From positions 372,001 through 436,000 of the forward strand of contig NZ_JXRQ01000015.1 of NCBI RefSeq assembly GCF_000829445.1: a DNA stretch of 64,000 nt, read 5' to 3'. This document shows, piece by piece, positions 7,698 to 16,841 of this stretch; within the stretch, counting starts at the first letter, position 1, and each line of letters starts with the position of its first letter. The notes beneath the pieces were generated by a model. The model was not told where the DNA came from, ran no database searches, and saw only the letters and a program-made list of their open reading frames with translations. This stretch comes from Jeotgalibacillus alimentarius. GTDB taxonomy: Bacteria; Bacillota; Bacilli; Bacillales; Jeotgalibacillaceae. The translations under genes were made by a program, and so were the position numbers.

Positions 7698-10094
7698 ATG
7701 CAAAAAACTGAACAGGAAACTAAGGCCTGCTGTTCCACCGGACATAATGAATCAGAATCATCTATCACACACACATCTGACCATGCCGGTGAGTTAAAAA
7801 CCTACAGAGTAACCGGAATGGATTGTCCATCGTGCGCAATGACACTTGAAAAAGGTCTGTCAAAGACGAATGGAATTCAGTCAGTAAAAGTCAATTATGC
7901 GTCAGGCAAAATGGCGGTAGGCGCTGAAAGTGATGATATGTATGATGCGATTCCGGGCTATGTGAAAAAGTACGGATTTGAGGCTGTTCCTGAAAAGCCT
8001 GTAAATGATTCGCATGTGTACAATGTAACAGGGATGGACTGCAGTTCCTGTGCTGCGACACTTGAGAAACATCTTTCCGGAAACCCTGATGTGCAAAGTG
8101 TCCGAGTGAACTTTTCCACCGGGAAAATGCATATTGCCCATACGCTGACAGCTGATCAGGTGGTGAAGGAAGTGCAGAAGTCAGGCTTTGATGCAACGCC
8201 TGCGACACTTCGTAACCAAAAGAAAGAAGATCAGAAGGCAGAAAGAAAACTTCCCGTTACAACGATTTCCGGTATTCTTTTAGCGCTCGGATTTTTAGGA
8301 TCTTTCACTGCGATTCCGGAATGGCTGGTGACTGCATTTTACGCTGCGGCAATTGTGATCGGCGGATATAAGCCTGCCCGGAGTGCCTTTTATGCAGTAA
8401 AAAGCCGCTCGCTTGATATGAACGTTCTGATGGTCACTGCAGCAATCGGGGCTGCGATTATCGGGGAATGGTTTGAAGGGGCAACGGTTGTCTGGCTCTT
8501 TGCGCTTGGTAATGCGCTGCAAAACCGGTCAATTGAGCGAACGAGAGATTCAATCCGGAGCCTGATTAATCTGACACCGTCGGAAGCTGTGATCAAAACA
8601 GCAGACGGCCCGGTGAAGAAAGACGTTGAGGACATTACGGTTCATGAGATCATGATTGTTAAACCCGGCGAGAAGATACCGCTTGACGGTGAAATCGTTG
8701 CGGGGATGTCGAGTCTGAACCAGGCGCCGATTACAGGTGAGTCCCTGCCGGTTGATAAAGAGCCGGGTGATAAAGTATATGCAGGTACGGTGAATGAAAG
8801 CGGCTCGCTTGAAGTGAAAGTGACGAGATTGTCAGAAGATACGACGATTGCGCGAATCATTCATTTAGTAGAAGAGGCGCAGGAGAAAAAAGCACCGACC
8901 CAGGCATTTATCGACCGCTTCGCTGCTGTGTATACACCAATCGTCTTTATTCTTGCACTGCTGATTATGATCGTGCCGCCGCTTGCAGGATTTGGTGCGT
9001 GGGGCGAATGGTTTTATAGAGGCCTGACGCTGTTAGTGGTTGCCTGTCCGTGTGCGCTCGTGATTTCAACACCCGTTGCCATCGTATCAGCAATTGGCAA
9101 TGCTGCGAGGAACGGTGTGCTGATCAAAGGAGGCACGTTCCTTGAAAAAGCCGGCGCGATCAGTGCCATCGCTTTTGATAAAACGGGTACGCTGACTGAA
9201 GGAAAACCGAAAGTCACGCAGGTTATCGCATTGCAGGATGACAGTGATGCGCTTGTCAGTATTGCAAAAACGATTGAAGAGCATTCAACTCATCCGATTG
9301 CCCAGGCTGTCATCAGCTATGCGAATGAAAGAAATATTTCATCTCAAGCAGGAAGTCAATTCAGTGCGATCGCGGGTAAAGGTGCGACTGCAGTGATTGA
9401 CGGTACTGAATATTTTGCAGGTAAACCGAAACTGTTCAGTGAAATGGGCATTTCAACAGCAGGCATTGATGAACGCATTGACGTTATGCAAAGTGAGGGC
9501 AATACTTTGGTAGCGGTTGGTACACGTGATCGCATCCTTGGACTAATTGCAGTAGCTGATACAGTCCGTGACATCACCGTTCGATCAATTGAAAAGCTGA
9601 AACAGTCAGGTATTGGTGAAATGGTCATGCTGACAGGTGATAATGAAGGTACAGCGAAGAAAATGGCTGCTGAAACAGGTGTAACCCGCTATTTTGCTGA
9701 GCTGATGCCCGAAGATAAAGTAACCGCTGTGAAGAAGCTTCAGAATGAAGGGAAGCAGGTCGCGATGGTGGGGGACGGTATTAACGATGCGCCGGCTCTT
9801 GCGACTGCTGATCTTGGAATCGCCATGGGCGGTGCCGGAACTGATACAGCAATGGAAACAGCGGATATCGTCCTGATGGCTGATAACCTTGAAAAGCTGC
9901 CGCATACGATCCGCCTGAGCAGAAATGCGATCAAAATTATTAAGCAGAATATCTGGTTTTCACTTATCACAAAGCTTGCAGCACTTGTCCTGATTTTCCC
10001 GGGCGTGCTCACACTTTGGATGGCAGTCCTGAGTGATACAGGTGCTGCACTGATTGTGATACTGAATAGTATGAGATTGTTAAGACAGAAATAA
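7698..10094 (+). CDS. cadA: CadA, P1B-type Cd/Zn/Pb-exporting ATPase
   Basis: A 798-residue efflux pump. Two tandem N-terminal heavy-metal domains carry GMDCPSC (about residues 40-46) and GMDCSSC (about 112-118), and an extra CC pair sits at 11-12. Later come the transmembrane CPC metal site (about 450), the phosphorylation motif DKTGTL (about 494) and the hinge GDGIND (about 692). CPC plus duplicated CxxC domains indicate Cd/Zn/Pb rather than Cu. The ATG at 7698 is chosen because the GAGGTG site ends six bases upstream; an in-frame GTG at 7689 lies inside that site. It is cotranscribed with cadC and ends at a strong terminator. Confidence 0.95.
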   Translation: MQKTEQETKACCSTGHNESESSITHTSDHAGELKTYRVTGMDCPSCAMTLEKGLSKTNGIQSVKVNYASGKMAVGAESDDMYDAIPGYVKKYGFEAVPEKPVNDSHVYNVTGMDCSSCAATLEKHLSGNPDVQSVRVNFSTGKMHIAHTLTADQVVKEVQKSGFDATPATLRNQKKEDQKAERKLPVTTISGILLALGFLGSFTAIPEWLVTAFYAAAIVIGGYKPARSAFYAVKSRSLDMNVLMVTAAIGAAIIGEWFEGATVVWLFALGNALQNRSIERTRDSIRSLINLTPSEAVIKTADGPVKKDVEDITVHEIMIVKPGEKIPLDGEIVAGMSSLNQAPITGESLPVDKEPGDKVYAGTVNESGSLEVKVTRLSEDTTIARIIHLVEEAQEKKAPTQAFIDRFAAVYTPIVFILALLIMIVPPLAGFGAWGEWFYRGLTLLVVACPCALVISTPVAIVSAIGNAARNGVLIKGGTFLEKAGAISAIAFDKTGTLTEGKPKVTQVIALQDDSDALVSIAKTIEEHSTHPIAQAVISYANERNISSQAGSQFSAIAGKGATAVIDGTEYFAGKPKLFSEMGISTAGIDERIDVMQSEGNTLVAVGTRDRILGLIAVADTVRDITVRSIEKLKQSGIGEMVMLTGDNEGTAKKMAAETGVTRYFAELMPEDKVTAVKKLQNEGKQVAMVGDGINDAPALATADLGIAMGGAGTDTAMETADIVLMADNLEKLPHTIRLSRNAIKIIKQNIWFSLITKLAALVLIFPGVLTLWMAVLSDTGAALIVILNSMRLLRQK

Positions 10095-10099
10095 GTAGA

Positions 10100-10131
10100 A
10101 GCAGATCCTGAGTGTGGGATCTGCTTTTTTT
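10100..10131 (+). terminator. intrinsic terminator of cadCA
   Basis: AGCAGATCC (10100-10108) pairs with GGATCTGCT (10117-10125) and is followed by TTTTTT. Confidence 0.9.
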
Positions 10132-10182
10132 AGTTAGAGCGTAGAGGCGGGTCAGCGTAGAACCGGGCTGATACTCCTCTAC

Positions 10183-10980
10183 CTAGAACAACACCCTGAC
10201 CTTCACCAAATCCACAATACTCCCATCTTTAGCGCTTCTTGCATAGACCCACAGTTCCCCCGTTTGAGCGGAAGGGTTACGGTTGAATGTAATCGGGAGC
10301 GAGTAAGAACCGAATGAAGGTCCACCGGCAGATGCCTGGATCGGTGATTCACTGGTTACCGTTGTGCCGGCAGCATCCACTATTTTATAGAGAATGGCTC
10401 CTTCAAAAGCGCGGGCAAATCTGGAAAAAATCGTTCCCCGGCTGATTCTTGTTCCCGGGAATGGTCTGAAGACAACAATGTTTCTGGATGAAGGAAGTGG
10501 GATCAGCAGACGGTATCCCGGAAAAATGACATCCGGTGAAAATCCGGGACGCTGTTCGTTTGCCTGAAGCAGGGCTGACAGTGATAGGCCAAACCAGGCA
10601 GCAATCCGGTTAAGTGTATCCCCTGATTCAACCTGATAGACAAATGCAGGCACAAGAAGCCTCTGATTGACATAGATTAATCCCGGGTCAGGCAGCTGCG
10701 GGTTAATGCCGAAAAGTAGATCAACAGTGGTGGAATAACGCTGAGCGAGGCGATAGAGGTTATCACCCGTTGCCACGATATGGTTTGTCTGAGTTGTCCC
10801 CGGATTAGTCACGAGGAGCAGCTGCCCGGGAAAGATCAGACCCGGATCGGTAAATGGCGGGTACAGTGCATTAGCAGACTCAATATCGGTCACACTGCTC
10901 CCCAATCGCAGTGCAATTGAATACAGAGTATCACCGGGCTGGACAGTATAGACATAGTGCATACCATTAACAATCGGCAT
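10183..10980 (-). CDS. LysM protein with spore-germination-type (Gmad2-like) C-terminal domain
   Basis: 265 residues from the ATG at 10980, eight bases after AAGGAG; an upstream in-frame GTG abuts the site and is unlikely. Three LysM modules follow one another (each with YTVQPGDTL/VATGDNLYRLA/VESGDTLNRIA-type starts, near residues 9, 68 and 111) for binding peptidoglycan or chitin-like glycans. The C-terminal part (about 170-265) has GTTVTSESPIQASAG and a beta-rich pattern like the immunoglobulin-like Gmad2 domain of germination proteins. No signal peptide is seen, as in many spore-coat and cortex LysM proteins. A role at the spore surface is inferred. Confidence 0.82.
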   Translation of the reverse strand: MPIVNGMHYVYTVQPGDTLYSIALRLGSSVTDIESANALYPPFTDPGLIFPGQLLLVTNPGTTQTNHIVATGDNLYRLAQRYSTTVDLLFGINPQLPDPGLIYVNQRLLVPAFVYQVESGDTLNRIAAWFGLSLSALLQANEQRPGFSPDVIFPGYRLLIPLPSSRNIVVFRPFPGTRISRGTIFSRFARAFEGAILYKIVDAAGTTVTSESPIQASAGGPSFGSYSLPITFNRNPSAQTGELWVYARSAKDGSIVDLVKVRVLF

Positions 10981-11079
10981 GTTTTTCACTCCTTAGCAGG
11001 GCGGTGACATATTCTATTTAGGGTATTCAGCTGGTTGGGGTGTGGTGATTAGAGAGGAATTCATGGGGAAGAGAAAATA

Positions 11080-11121
11080 AAAGCCATCATACCACTGATT
11101 TTTCACTGGTATGATGGCTTT
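11080..11121 (-). terminator. terminator of the AIM24-family gene
   Basis: A 15-bp perfect stem (11080-11094 with 11107-11121). Read on the minus strand it is followed by a T-rich stretch. Confidence 0.8.
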
Positions 11122-11131
11122 ATAAAATAAC

Positions 11132-11824
11132 CTAACTCTGCTGTGCCTGATACACTTCCTCATAAGGCTGAACAACAACAAATCCGTTACCTGAAAATTT
11201 CATCTGTACAGACTCTCCGCTGCCCCGTCCGAAGAAGCTCTTTAACTGAACATCCGTTACGAATTCAGGCTCAAGGTTACCTGACCATGCAACTGTTGCG
11301 TTCGGGTCAGTGAATACTGGCTTATCAGGTGTTACGTGTAATGTGAGCGGCTCGTAATGGGAAGTGAAAGCAACAAGACCCTGACCTTCAAGACGTACGT
11401 TAAACAATCCGCCAGCCATCATCCCCGCTACGCGGCGCATCAGTTTAATATCCCACTCAAGTCCATCCTGAAATGCAAGCAAATCATTCCCGTTGATGAA
11501 AAAACTCTCGCCTTCAAGGTCCAAAACTGTGATCTTTTTACCCATATCAGCTACATAAAGCCTGCCCTGACCATTCGCTTTCATCAACTGAGCACCCTCG
11601 CCACTGAAAGCTTTTTTGACAAACTTCCCCAGACCATGCTCAAGCATGCCTTCCCGTTCGAATTTGATATTTCCATCGTACGAAATCATAGAGCCGGCTT
11701 TCGCCCAGACCCGACCATTTAAGTTCACTTCAAGCATACGGTCAGTCTCAAGCTCAAAAAAATCACGCGCACTTTCCTCCTGCTGTGTTTCCTGTACAAA
11801 CTGTCTGATCGAATACTTTGACAT
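11132..11824 (-). CDS. AIM24-family protein
   Basis: 230 residues from the ATG at 11824, seven bases after a perfect AAGGAGG. A longer in-frame reading to 11908 has no such site. The beta-rich sequence with VWAKAGSMISYDGNIKFERE, the central LYVADMGKKITVL and the end SGNGFVVVQPYEE match the AIM24 (formerly DUF124) fold. That fold is found in mitochondrial Aim24 and in many bacterial proteins of unknown function. It is cytoplasmic, with no membrane segment. No partner gene is suggested by the neighbours. Confidence 0.85.
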   Translation of the reverse strand: MSKYSIRQFVQETQQEESARDFFELETDRMLEVNLNGRVWAKAGSMISYDGNIKFEREGMLEHGLGKFVKKAFSGEGAQLMKANGQGRLYVADMGKKITVLDLEGESFFINGNDLLAFQDGLEWDIKLMRRVAGMMAGGLFNVRLEGQGLVAFTSHYEPLTLHVTPDKPVFTDPNATVAWSGNLEPEFVTDVQLKSFFGRGSGESVQMKFSGNGFVVVQPYEEVYQAQQS

Positions 11825-11989
11825 TGAAATTCCTCCTTGGTTTGGATAACTATGTATACGGTTGAAAAGGTAATCAGGTTTCGTTTTGTTAGAAACCGTT
11901 ACCTTCACACCCTAACATACTTACAAATGAAGGAATTCACACCACAAAAAGAGAATATCAAATGAATGACATGAACAGGAGTTGTTTTT

Positions 11990-12547
11990 ATGGAAGTCAA
12001 AGATATTTTTAGTGATTTACCACCACTTGAAACTGAGCGGCTGGTATTGAGAAGGTTAACGATAGATGATCTTGAGGATATGTTTCATTATGGATCGAAT
12101 GATGAAGTGACGAAGTATGTGACGTGGGATACGCATCAGACGAAAGCAGACAGCAAAGCGTTTATTGAGTTTGTTCTGAATCGATATGAAAACGGACAGG
12201 TAGCCCCATGGGGAATTGAACATAAAGATAACGGAAAGCTGATTGGCACAGTGGATTACGTGTCCTGGCAGCCTGGAAATCATACTGCTGAAATTGGTTA
12301 TGTTATTTCACGGGACTATTGGGGACAGGGGATTGCAACGGAGGCTGTGAAGAGGATCATTGCTTTTGGTTTTGAAAAGATGGCACTCGTCCGTATTCAG
12401 GCGAGGTGTTTTCCAGAGAACACCTGCTCAGAAAGAGTGATGCAAAAAGCGGGGATGTCGTATGAAGGTACGATGAGAAAAAGTCTGTTTATCAAAGGGA
12501 AGCACTGGGATGGGAAGATGTATTCTATTTTGAGAGAAGAATATTAA
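11990..12547 (+). CDS. GNAT acetyltransferase, RimJ/RimL type
   Basis: 185 residues with ETERLVLRRLTIDDLEDMF at the start. The acetyl-CoA loop region is EIGYVISRDYWGQGIATEAVKRIIAFGF, where the Q/R-x-x-G-x-A motif appears as GQGIA. The end, RVMQKAGMSYEGTMRKSLF, is the usual close of N-alpha-acetyltransferases of the RimJ/RimL/YdaF group. The acceptor could be a protein N-terminus or a small amine. AGGAG precedes the ATG. An imperfectly terminated hairpin (12553-12561 with 12566-12574) separates it from the next gene. Confidence 0.88.
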   Translation: MEVKDIFSDLPPLETERLVLRRLTIDDLEDMFHYGSNDEVTKYVTWDTHQTKADSKAFIEFVLNRYENGQVAPWGIEHKDNGKLIGTVDYVSWQPGNHTAEIGYVISRDYWGQGIATEAVKRIIAFGFEKMALVRIQARCFPENTCSERVMQKAGMSYEGTMRKSLFIKGKHWDGKMYSILREEY

Positions 12548-12597
12548 TTGGGAAATCTGTTAGTCAACAGATTTTAAAAAGTGGGGCGGATTTTTTA

Positions 12598-13632
12598 ATG
12601 AATATCACTACAACACAGGACTCATTTACAGAGATCACAGCTTATACAGAAAAAATCAGGCAGGACATGCATGCGTCCGGTTCAGCATTACTGATCATGA
12701 AAGATAATCGGATCGTACATGAATCGTATGCAGGTGCCCATCATTTTCAGGAAGGGGCTAAAAGCATCAATGCCGCTTCACAATTCAATGTGTATTCAGT
12801 CAGAGTGACGTACATAGGTCTGGCAGCAGCGATTGCTGTACACAATGGTGATCTGAACCTTGATGATAAAATCAGCTTTTATCTGGATGATCTTGATGAT
12901 GAAGTCCTTGGAGAAAGCACGCTCAGGCATTTGTTAACGCAATGCACTGGTCTGAAAATAAAAAACAATGCGGCAAAACGTCTTTTTGAAGCGGGAACGA
13001 ATATCGAAGGAAAGCAACCCGATATTGTGGCACGTATCATACATAAAGTGACTGGCCGAACAGTACACGGCATTTTGACAGAAAGCGTATTTAAACCGTT
13101 GAACATGACTCAGACAGAGTGGGTCACTAACAGCAAGCGTAATCTGGTATGTGACATTCATTCTCCTGAGAGTTTCCCTTCGCTGAGACTGGGGTCAAAT
13201 GAGGGTGATGAAAGAAACTTATATGTGAGTGCCAGAGAATTGGCATGCTGGGGGAACCTGCATTTACATAAAGGATTCATCGAAGGGAAACAAATCCTGC
13301 CGAGAGAAGTATTTGATCTGGCTGTTAAGGTTCAGAGTCCTGATACGATGCCTGATCACTTACCGAAGCATGGTTTTTTCTGGTGGGTGAAGCATGATGA
13401 AGTTTCTTATGAGTTTGATGAACTGGGTTCGAATCTGCCGGAAGGTTCTTATCAGATTCTGGGTGCGTCGGGATGTTCCTGTACGGTCATTCCGGATTTA
13501 AATGTTGTAGCTGTCAGAATGTATAACAGTTTATATACTGATGAGCTTGAAAAATTTGATTACATCAGGGATATTAAAATATTCGGAGATTTAGTAGTAT
13601 CGGGTATTAAACACGAAACAACTCAGGTCTAA
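12598..13632 (+). CDS. beta-lactamase-related serine hydrolase homologue lacking the SxxK lysine
   Basis: 344 residues with the overall order of class C beta-lactamase/penicillin-binding-like hydrolases. These include GSALLIMKDNRIVHES, an active-site helix FNVYSVRVTYIGLA, LDDKISFYL, LRHLLTQCTGL and the C-terminal region FWWVKHDEVSYEFDE, GASGCSCTVIP. In active members the nucleophile motif is SxxK; here residues 67-70 are Ser-Val-Arg-Val, so the lysine is replaced. The C-terminal HTG/KTG-type triad appears as GASG. It may be catalytically dead or may use another base. No signal peptide is seen, so it is probably cytoplasmic. GGGGCGGA precedes the ATG. Confidence 0.75.
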   Translation: MNITTTQDSFTEITAYTEKIRQDMHASGSALLIMKDNRIVHESYAGAHHFQEGAKSINAASQFNVYSVRVTYIGLAAAIAVHNGDLNLDDKISFYLDDLDDEVLGESTLRHLLTQCTGLKIKNNAAKRLFEAGTNIEGKQPDIVARIIHKVTGRTVHGILTESVFKPLNMTQTEWVTNSKRNLVCDIHSPESFPSLRLGSNEGDERNLYVSARELACWGNLHLHKGFIEGKQILPREVFDLAVKVQSPDTMPDHLPKHGFFWWVKHDEVSYEFDELGSNLPEGSYQILGASGCSCTVIPDLNVVAVRMYNSLYTDELEKFDYIRDIKIFGDLVVSGIKHETTQV

Positions 13633-13708
13633 TCATGGGCTACTATAAATGGTCATATATTTTCATAATAGAACCCTACATGTGTGATATGTAGAAAGGA
13701 GTCCATTT

Positions 13709-14011
13709 ATGAAAAAAGCTTTCATGATCTTACTCATTTTAGCAGTATTGACAGCCGCAGGTTTTGGATCGGTGAAAGTGGTGCAGGCAAGTGTTGAAAA
13801 AAGTGTGATTGAGTATTTAATCAATGAAAAGAATATTCCGGAAGATCAAATCGTCTTCAGTGAATCCTTTATTGCAAATCTGCCTGGTGATAAAAACTGG
13901 ATGGTCAGTATCAGGCTGAAGGATGATGCTAAAACTTACTATTATTACAGAAGCAGCGGAAAGATTGTGCTGGAATCTTATACGGAAAGCGGCGTTGAGT
14001 ACGTGCAATAG
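13709..14011 (+). CDS. DUF3139-like small exported protein
   Basis: 100 residues. A short basic N-terminus and a hydrophobic stretch (MILLILAVLTAAGFG) form a signal anchor. An exported domain follows with EYLINEKNIPEDQIVFSE, the NLPGDKNWMV signature and a TYYYYRS strand, as in Bacillus DUF3139 proteins. Their function is unknown. A strong AAAGGAG lies in front. The frameshifted NUDIX gene starts 14 bases after the stop and probably shares its transcript. Confidence 0.7.
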   Translation: MKKAFMILLILAVLTAAGFGSVKVVQASVEKSVIEYLINEKNIPEDQIVFSESFIANLPGDKNWMVSIRLKDDAKTYYYYRSSGKIVLESYTESGVEYVQ

Positions 14012-14025
14012 AATGGGGTTGTCTT

Positions 14026-14417
14026 ATGAAGAAGTGGTCAGGTGCAGCAGCTGTCTGTCTTAATGAACACAATGAAGTGCTAATGGTGAAAAGTATCCAT
14101 TCCAATGCCTGGGCAGTACCTTCAGGAGGGATCGAATCAGGTGAAACGCCTGAAGCGTGCTGCATAAGAGAAGTGATGGAAGAGACAGGGTATGAAGTGG
14201 AAATCATTGATCATCTATTCGTCAAAAAACAGTGATTAAAGAAATAAATGTAGAAACTCATTATTTTAAAGTGAAAAAGATTGGGAACAGCTGTGGGATT
14301 GAGGATCCTGACAATCTGATAGAGAAAGCGGAATGGAAGTCTTCTACTGATGTTAAGCGGTTGGAACATATGTATCCTGAAGACGAAGAACTGCTTTTAA
14401 AAGAGATGAAAGTATAA
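14026..14417 (+). pseudogene. NUDIX hydrolase with a one-base frameshift
   Basis: The first frame (14026-14235) carries a complete Nudix box (GGIESGE ... REVMEETGY, all catalytic Glu/Arg present) and stops just after VKK. The rest of the domain (VIKEINVETHYFKVKK to the end LLLKEMKV) continues in the -1 frame to 14417. The break is at a run of six A residues (14224-14229); one more A would restore a single protein of about 130 residues. This could be a recent mutation, a sequencing error in the homopolymer, or slippage-dependent expression. NUDIX enzymes cleave nucleoside diphosphates linked to another moiety. Confidence 0.8.
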
Positions 14418-14422
14418 AAAAG

Positions 14423-14448
14423 TGAACACCCTATGTTTCAGGTGTTCA
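14423..14448. terminator. bidirectional terminator between NUDIX gene and uppP
   Basis: TGAACACC (14423-14430) pairs with GGTGTTCA (14441-14448). The minus strand continues into a T run, so it best serves uppP. Confidence 0.7.
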
Positions 14449-14467
14449 TTTGATGAAAGTATATCAA

Positions 14468-15289
14468 TTAAAAGTAGAGTATATAAATAACAGCAGCCAG
14501 AATAATTCTGTAAATCGCAAAAGGAATCAGACGGATCCGGTTAATCAGCTTCAAAAAGAATTTGATTGAGATCAGTGCAAAGACGAAAGCGCTGATAAAA
14601 CCGATTGTGAAAAATGGCAGCATATCGATCGTGAAGTACTCCCATTTACTCATTAACGAAATCGCACTTGCACCCATCATAATCGGGACAGCCATGATAA
14701 AAGTGAAATCTGCAGCAGCCCTGTGACTGAGTCCAAGCAACACACCGCCTGAAATGGTTGACCCGGAGCGTGAAAATCCCGGCCATAACGATAAACACTG
14801 AATTAACCCAATTGAAAATGCCTGACGATAGGAAATCTGATCAACTGTTTCAATTTTGACTTTCTTTCCGCTGACCAGATCAGCGGCAATCATCAGGAAG
14901 GCGCCGATTACCAGACCGATTAGTACGGTCTCAAGTGAAAATAAGTGCTCATCAATATAATCCTCGAACAGCAGCCCGAGTACCCCGGCTGGCAGCAGTC
15001 CTATAAACACATGTGACAGTCTCAGCTTGTTCTGCTGGCCTCGCGTGCTTGTATGTAAACCAAGTAAGTCTGCAATACGTTGACGAAAAACGACGACTAC
15101 GGCGAGAATTGAACCAAGTTGAATCACGATTTTAAAAGTATTTGCCACTGGACTTCCTAAAAATTCAGAAGATCTCAGCCACAAATCATCTACCACAATC
15201 ATATGCCCTGTCGAGGAAACAGGCGCAAATTCTGTTAACCCTTCAACTAACCCAAGTAAAAAAGCTACAAACAGTTCCCACGCACTCAT
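14468..15289 (-). CDS. uppP: undecaprenyl-diphosphatase UppP (BacA)
   Basis: 273 residues from the ATG at 15289 after AAAGGAGA; the usual length is about 270. Both family signatures are present: EGLTEFAPVSSTGHM near the N-terminus, and the PGFSRSGSTISGG motif in the second half with its conserved Arg and Ser. About seven or eight membrane helices can be drawn. It dephosphorylates undecaprenyl diphosphate outside the membrane so that the lipid carrier can be reused in wall synthesis, and overproduction gives bacitracin tolerance. It is transcribed alone; the 287 bases upstream to 15576 are AT-rich and hold no gene that I can support. Confidence 0.96.
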   Translation of the reverse strand: MSAWELFVAFLLGLVEGLTEFAPVSSTGHMIVVDDLWLRSSEFLGSPVANTFKIVIQLGSILAVVVVFRQRIADLLGLHTSTRGQQNKLRLSHVFIGLLPAGVLGLLFEDYIDEHLFSLETVLIGLVIGAFLMIAADLVSGKKVKIETVDQISYRQAFSIGLIQCLSLWPGFSRSGSTISGGVLLGLSHRAAADFTFIMAVPIMMGASAISLMSKWEYFTIDMLPFFTIGFISAFVFALISIKFFLKLINRIRLIPFAIYRIILAAVIYILYF

Positions 15290-15576
15290 ACTGTGCAATC
15301 TCCTTTTTAACATAAAGTGATGTAATGAATTGGAAAAGAAAATCATACTTTATTTTTTATGGATTGGATAGGTGTAATAGACCTGAATGGAAATTTATTT
15401 TCTGAATGCAGGGCAGTTCGTGTTTTATAATATGGGGAAAGTTCTACAGTGGATTGTTGAAAATGAAGATAGAAAGTATGAATGGAGCTTGAAGATACCG
15501 CATTTTTGTTTCCTGAATAAATAAATGTTCTTTTTTGTGCAATCAAAATCAACAAAAAAGGCATGACTGGTTATGA

Positions 15577-15759
15577 TTAAAACCAGCTGCCTTGTAGTAA
15601 AGAAATCGTCAAAATCAATGTAGTGACAGAACCGGCGGACATTAATGTAAACACTTTTTTCTTGTTGTGAATTTTTTTGTCATTAACAGGCTTGATCAGT
15701 TCATATGATACTGCACACCAGATCAGAGCTGAAACGATCGCTGTGATTGTGATAAACAT
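15577..15759 (-). CDS. small two-helix membrane protein
   Basis: 60 residues, with hydrophobic segments at about 3-22 and 38-57 joined by a polar loop (KPVNDKKIHNKKK). AAGGAGTG lies eight bases before the ATG. It follows a second tiny membrane protein gene on the same strand with only 19 bases between them, so the two form an operon. I do not recognise a family. Topology predicts both termini on the same side, with the basic loop inside. Confidence 0.65.
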   Translation of the reverse strand: MFITITAIVSALIWCAVSYELIKPVNDKKIHNKKKVFTLMSAGSVTTLILTISLLQGSWF

Positions 15760-15778
15760 ACTTTCACTCCTTCTGACG

Positions 15779-15955
15779 TCAGGTCTCCTGGCGCTTTTTT
15801 TTCATAAACGTTAGTCCTACAATGATCAGGCCGACAATATTCAATATCAGCATAATCATGTAATAAGTAGACGCTGAACCCTGAAGTAAATAAGTAAGGT
15901 ATCTTCCTGCATTCAGGGTTAAAAGAATGATTAGAACAATATCAATTTTGCTCAT
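15779..15955 (-). CDS. 58-residue membrane protein
   Basis: ATG at 15955 after AAAGGATG; stop at 15779. Two hydrophobic segments (IDIVLIILLTLNAG and YYMIMLILNIVGLIIVGLTF) are followed by a basic tail MKKKRQET. It is the first gene of a two-gene operon with the small membrane protein at 15577-15759. The pairing and good ribosome binding sites support translation of both. Function is unknown; small hydrophobic pairs of this kind can be regulators of larger membrane complexes, which is speculation here. Confidence 0.6.
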   Translation of the reverse strand: MSKIDIVLIILLTLNAGRYLTYLLQGSASTYYMIMLILNIVGLIIVGLTFMKKKRQET

Positions 15956-16231
15956 CAGACCAACATCCTTTTTGAAAAGTAGTAACTATATTTACGTATC
16001 GGTGGAGATAAAGTTTCATCTAAATGAATTCACCCTACAATAAGTGTGCTGACTGTTATAGTAACGCTGACCTTATCGATTTTTCTTGTGATGGTTTTAA
16101 TTATGGGGCGTTTGATGTCGGCTAGGTGAGATGCTGATTTGGATATAGAGCGGAAATGTGCCGAATTAATCATATTTTTCAGCTGTGCGGGTAAAGACAT
16201 AATATAAATGATTAATTTGGATGGTGATTTG

Positions 16232-16831
16232 ATGAAGAAATATTCATACTTAACAGCAGCTTTTACGATGAGTACGGCAATGATCTTAAGTGGCTGCAGC
16301 GGAAGTGACGAAGAAGCTTCCGAAGACGGGGAAGACATTGTAGAGACAGCTGAATCGGGAAATCCTCAGCCTAATGAAGCATTCAGCGACATTGATATTA
16401 CCGGTGATGGAGAAATTCCTGAGGGGCTTGAAATGGCTGAAGATCCTGCTTTTGCAGAAGGGGATACCGTCACAATTAATGCTTCTCATTTTCCCGGTAT
16501 GGAAGGTGCTGAAGGGACGGTAGTTGGTGCCTACCAGTCAAATGCATATAGTATTTCTTATGAACCTTCCGATGGTGGTGACATGGTTGAGGACTATCAC
16601 TGGGTAATTGATGAAGAAACTTTTTCAAGTTCACTTGAAGCACCTTATGAAGAAGGAGCTGAAGTAGAAATCACTGCACAACGAGTTGATGGGATGTATG
16701 GTGTCATGGCTGAGATTCAGTCAGTTCAGGAAGATGCAACTGTCTATATGGTAGACTTTTCTCTAACAGATCGTGAAGAGACTGTACTGAATTACAAATG
16801 GCTTGCAGAAGATGAATTGTCAGCTCAATAA
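16232..16831 (+). CDS. YdhK-like lipoprotein with two DUF1541 repeats
   Basis: 199 residues from the ATG at 16232; an in-frame start at 16208 would add eight residues without a better site. The lipobox LSGC ends the signal peptide near residue 20. An acidic linker is followed by two similar beta domains: FAEGDTVTINASHFPGMEGAEGTVVGAY and YEEGAEVEITAQRVDGMYGVMAEI, each closed by a Y(H/K)W motif. This is the YdhK (DUF1541) family of Firmicutes lipoproteins, reported near copper or metal-stress genes in several genomes. Its role here is unknown. A terminator follows at 16842. Confidence 0.85.
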   Translation: MKKYSYLTAAFTMSTAMILSGCSGSDEEASEDGEDIVETAESGNPQPNEAFSDIDITGDGEIPEGLEMAEDPAFAEGDTVTINASHFPGMEGAEGTVVGAYQSNAYSISYEPSDGGDMVEDYHWVIDEETFSSSLEAPYEEGAEVEITAQRVDGMYGVMAEIQSVQEDATVYMVDFSLTDREETVLNYKWLAEDELSAQ

Positions 16832-16841
16832 TTTTTTCTGG

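Noticed and set aside
14220-14235. Programmed -1 frameshift at A-AAA-AAC in the NUDIX gene
   Set aside because: The codon register does not fit a classical X-XXY-YYZ site (C precedes the A run), and no downstream stimulatory hairpin is seen; a simple indel is more likely.
16030-16200. Minus-strand frame of about 56 residues (MSLPAQLKNM to the stop at 16030)
   Set aside because: Amphipathic and not impossible, but no ribosome binding site and it overlaps the leader of the YdhK-like gene.
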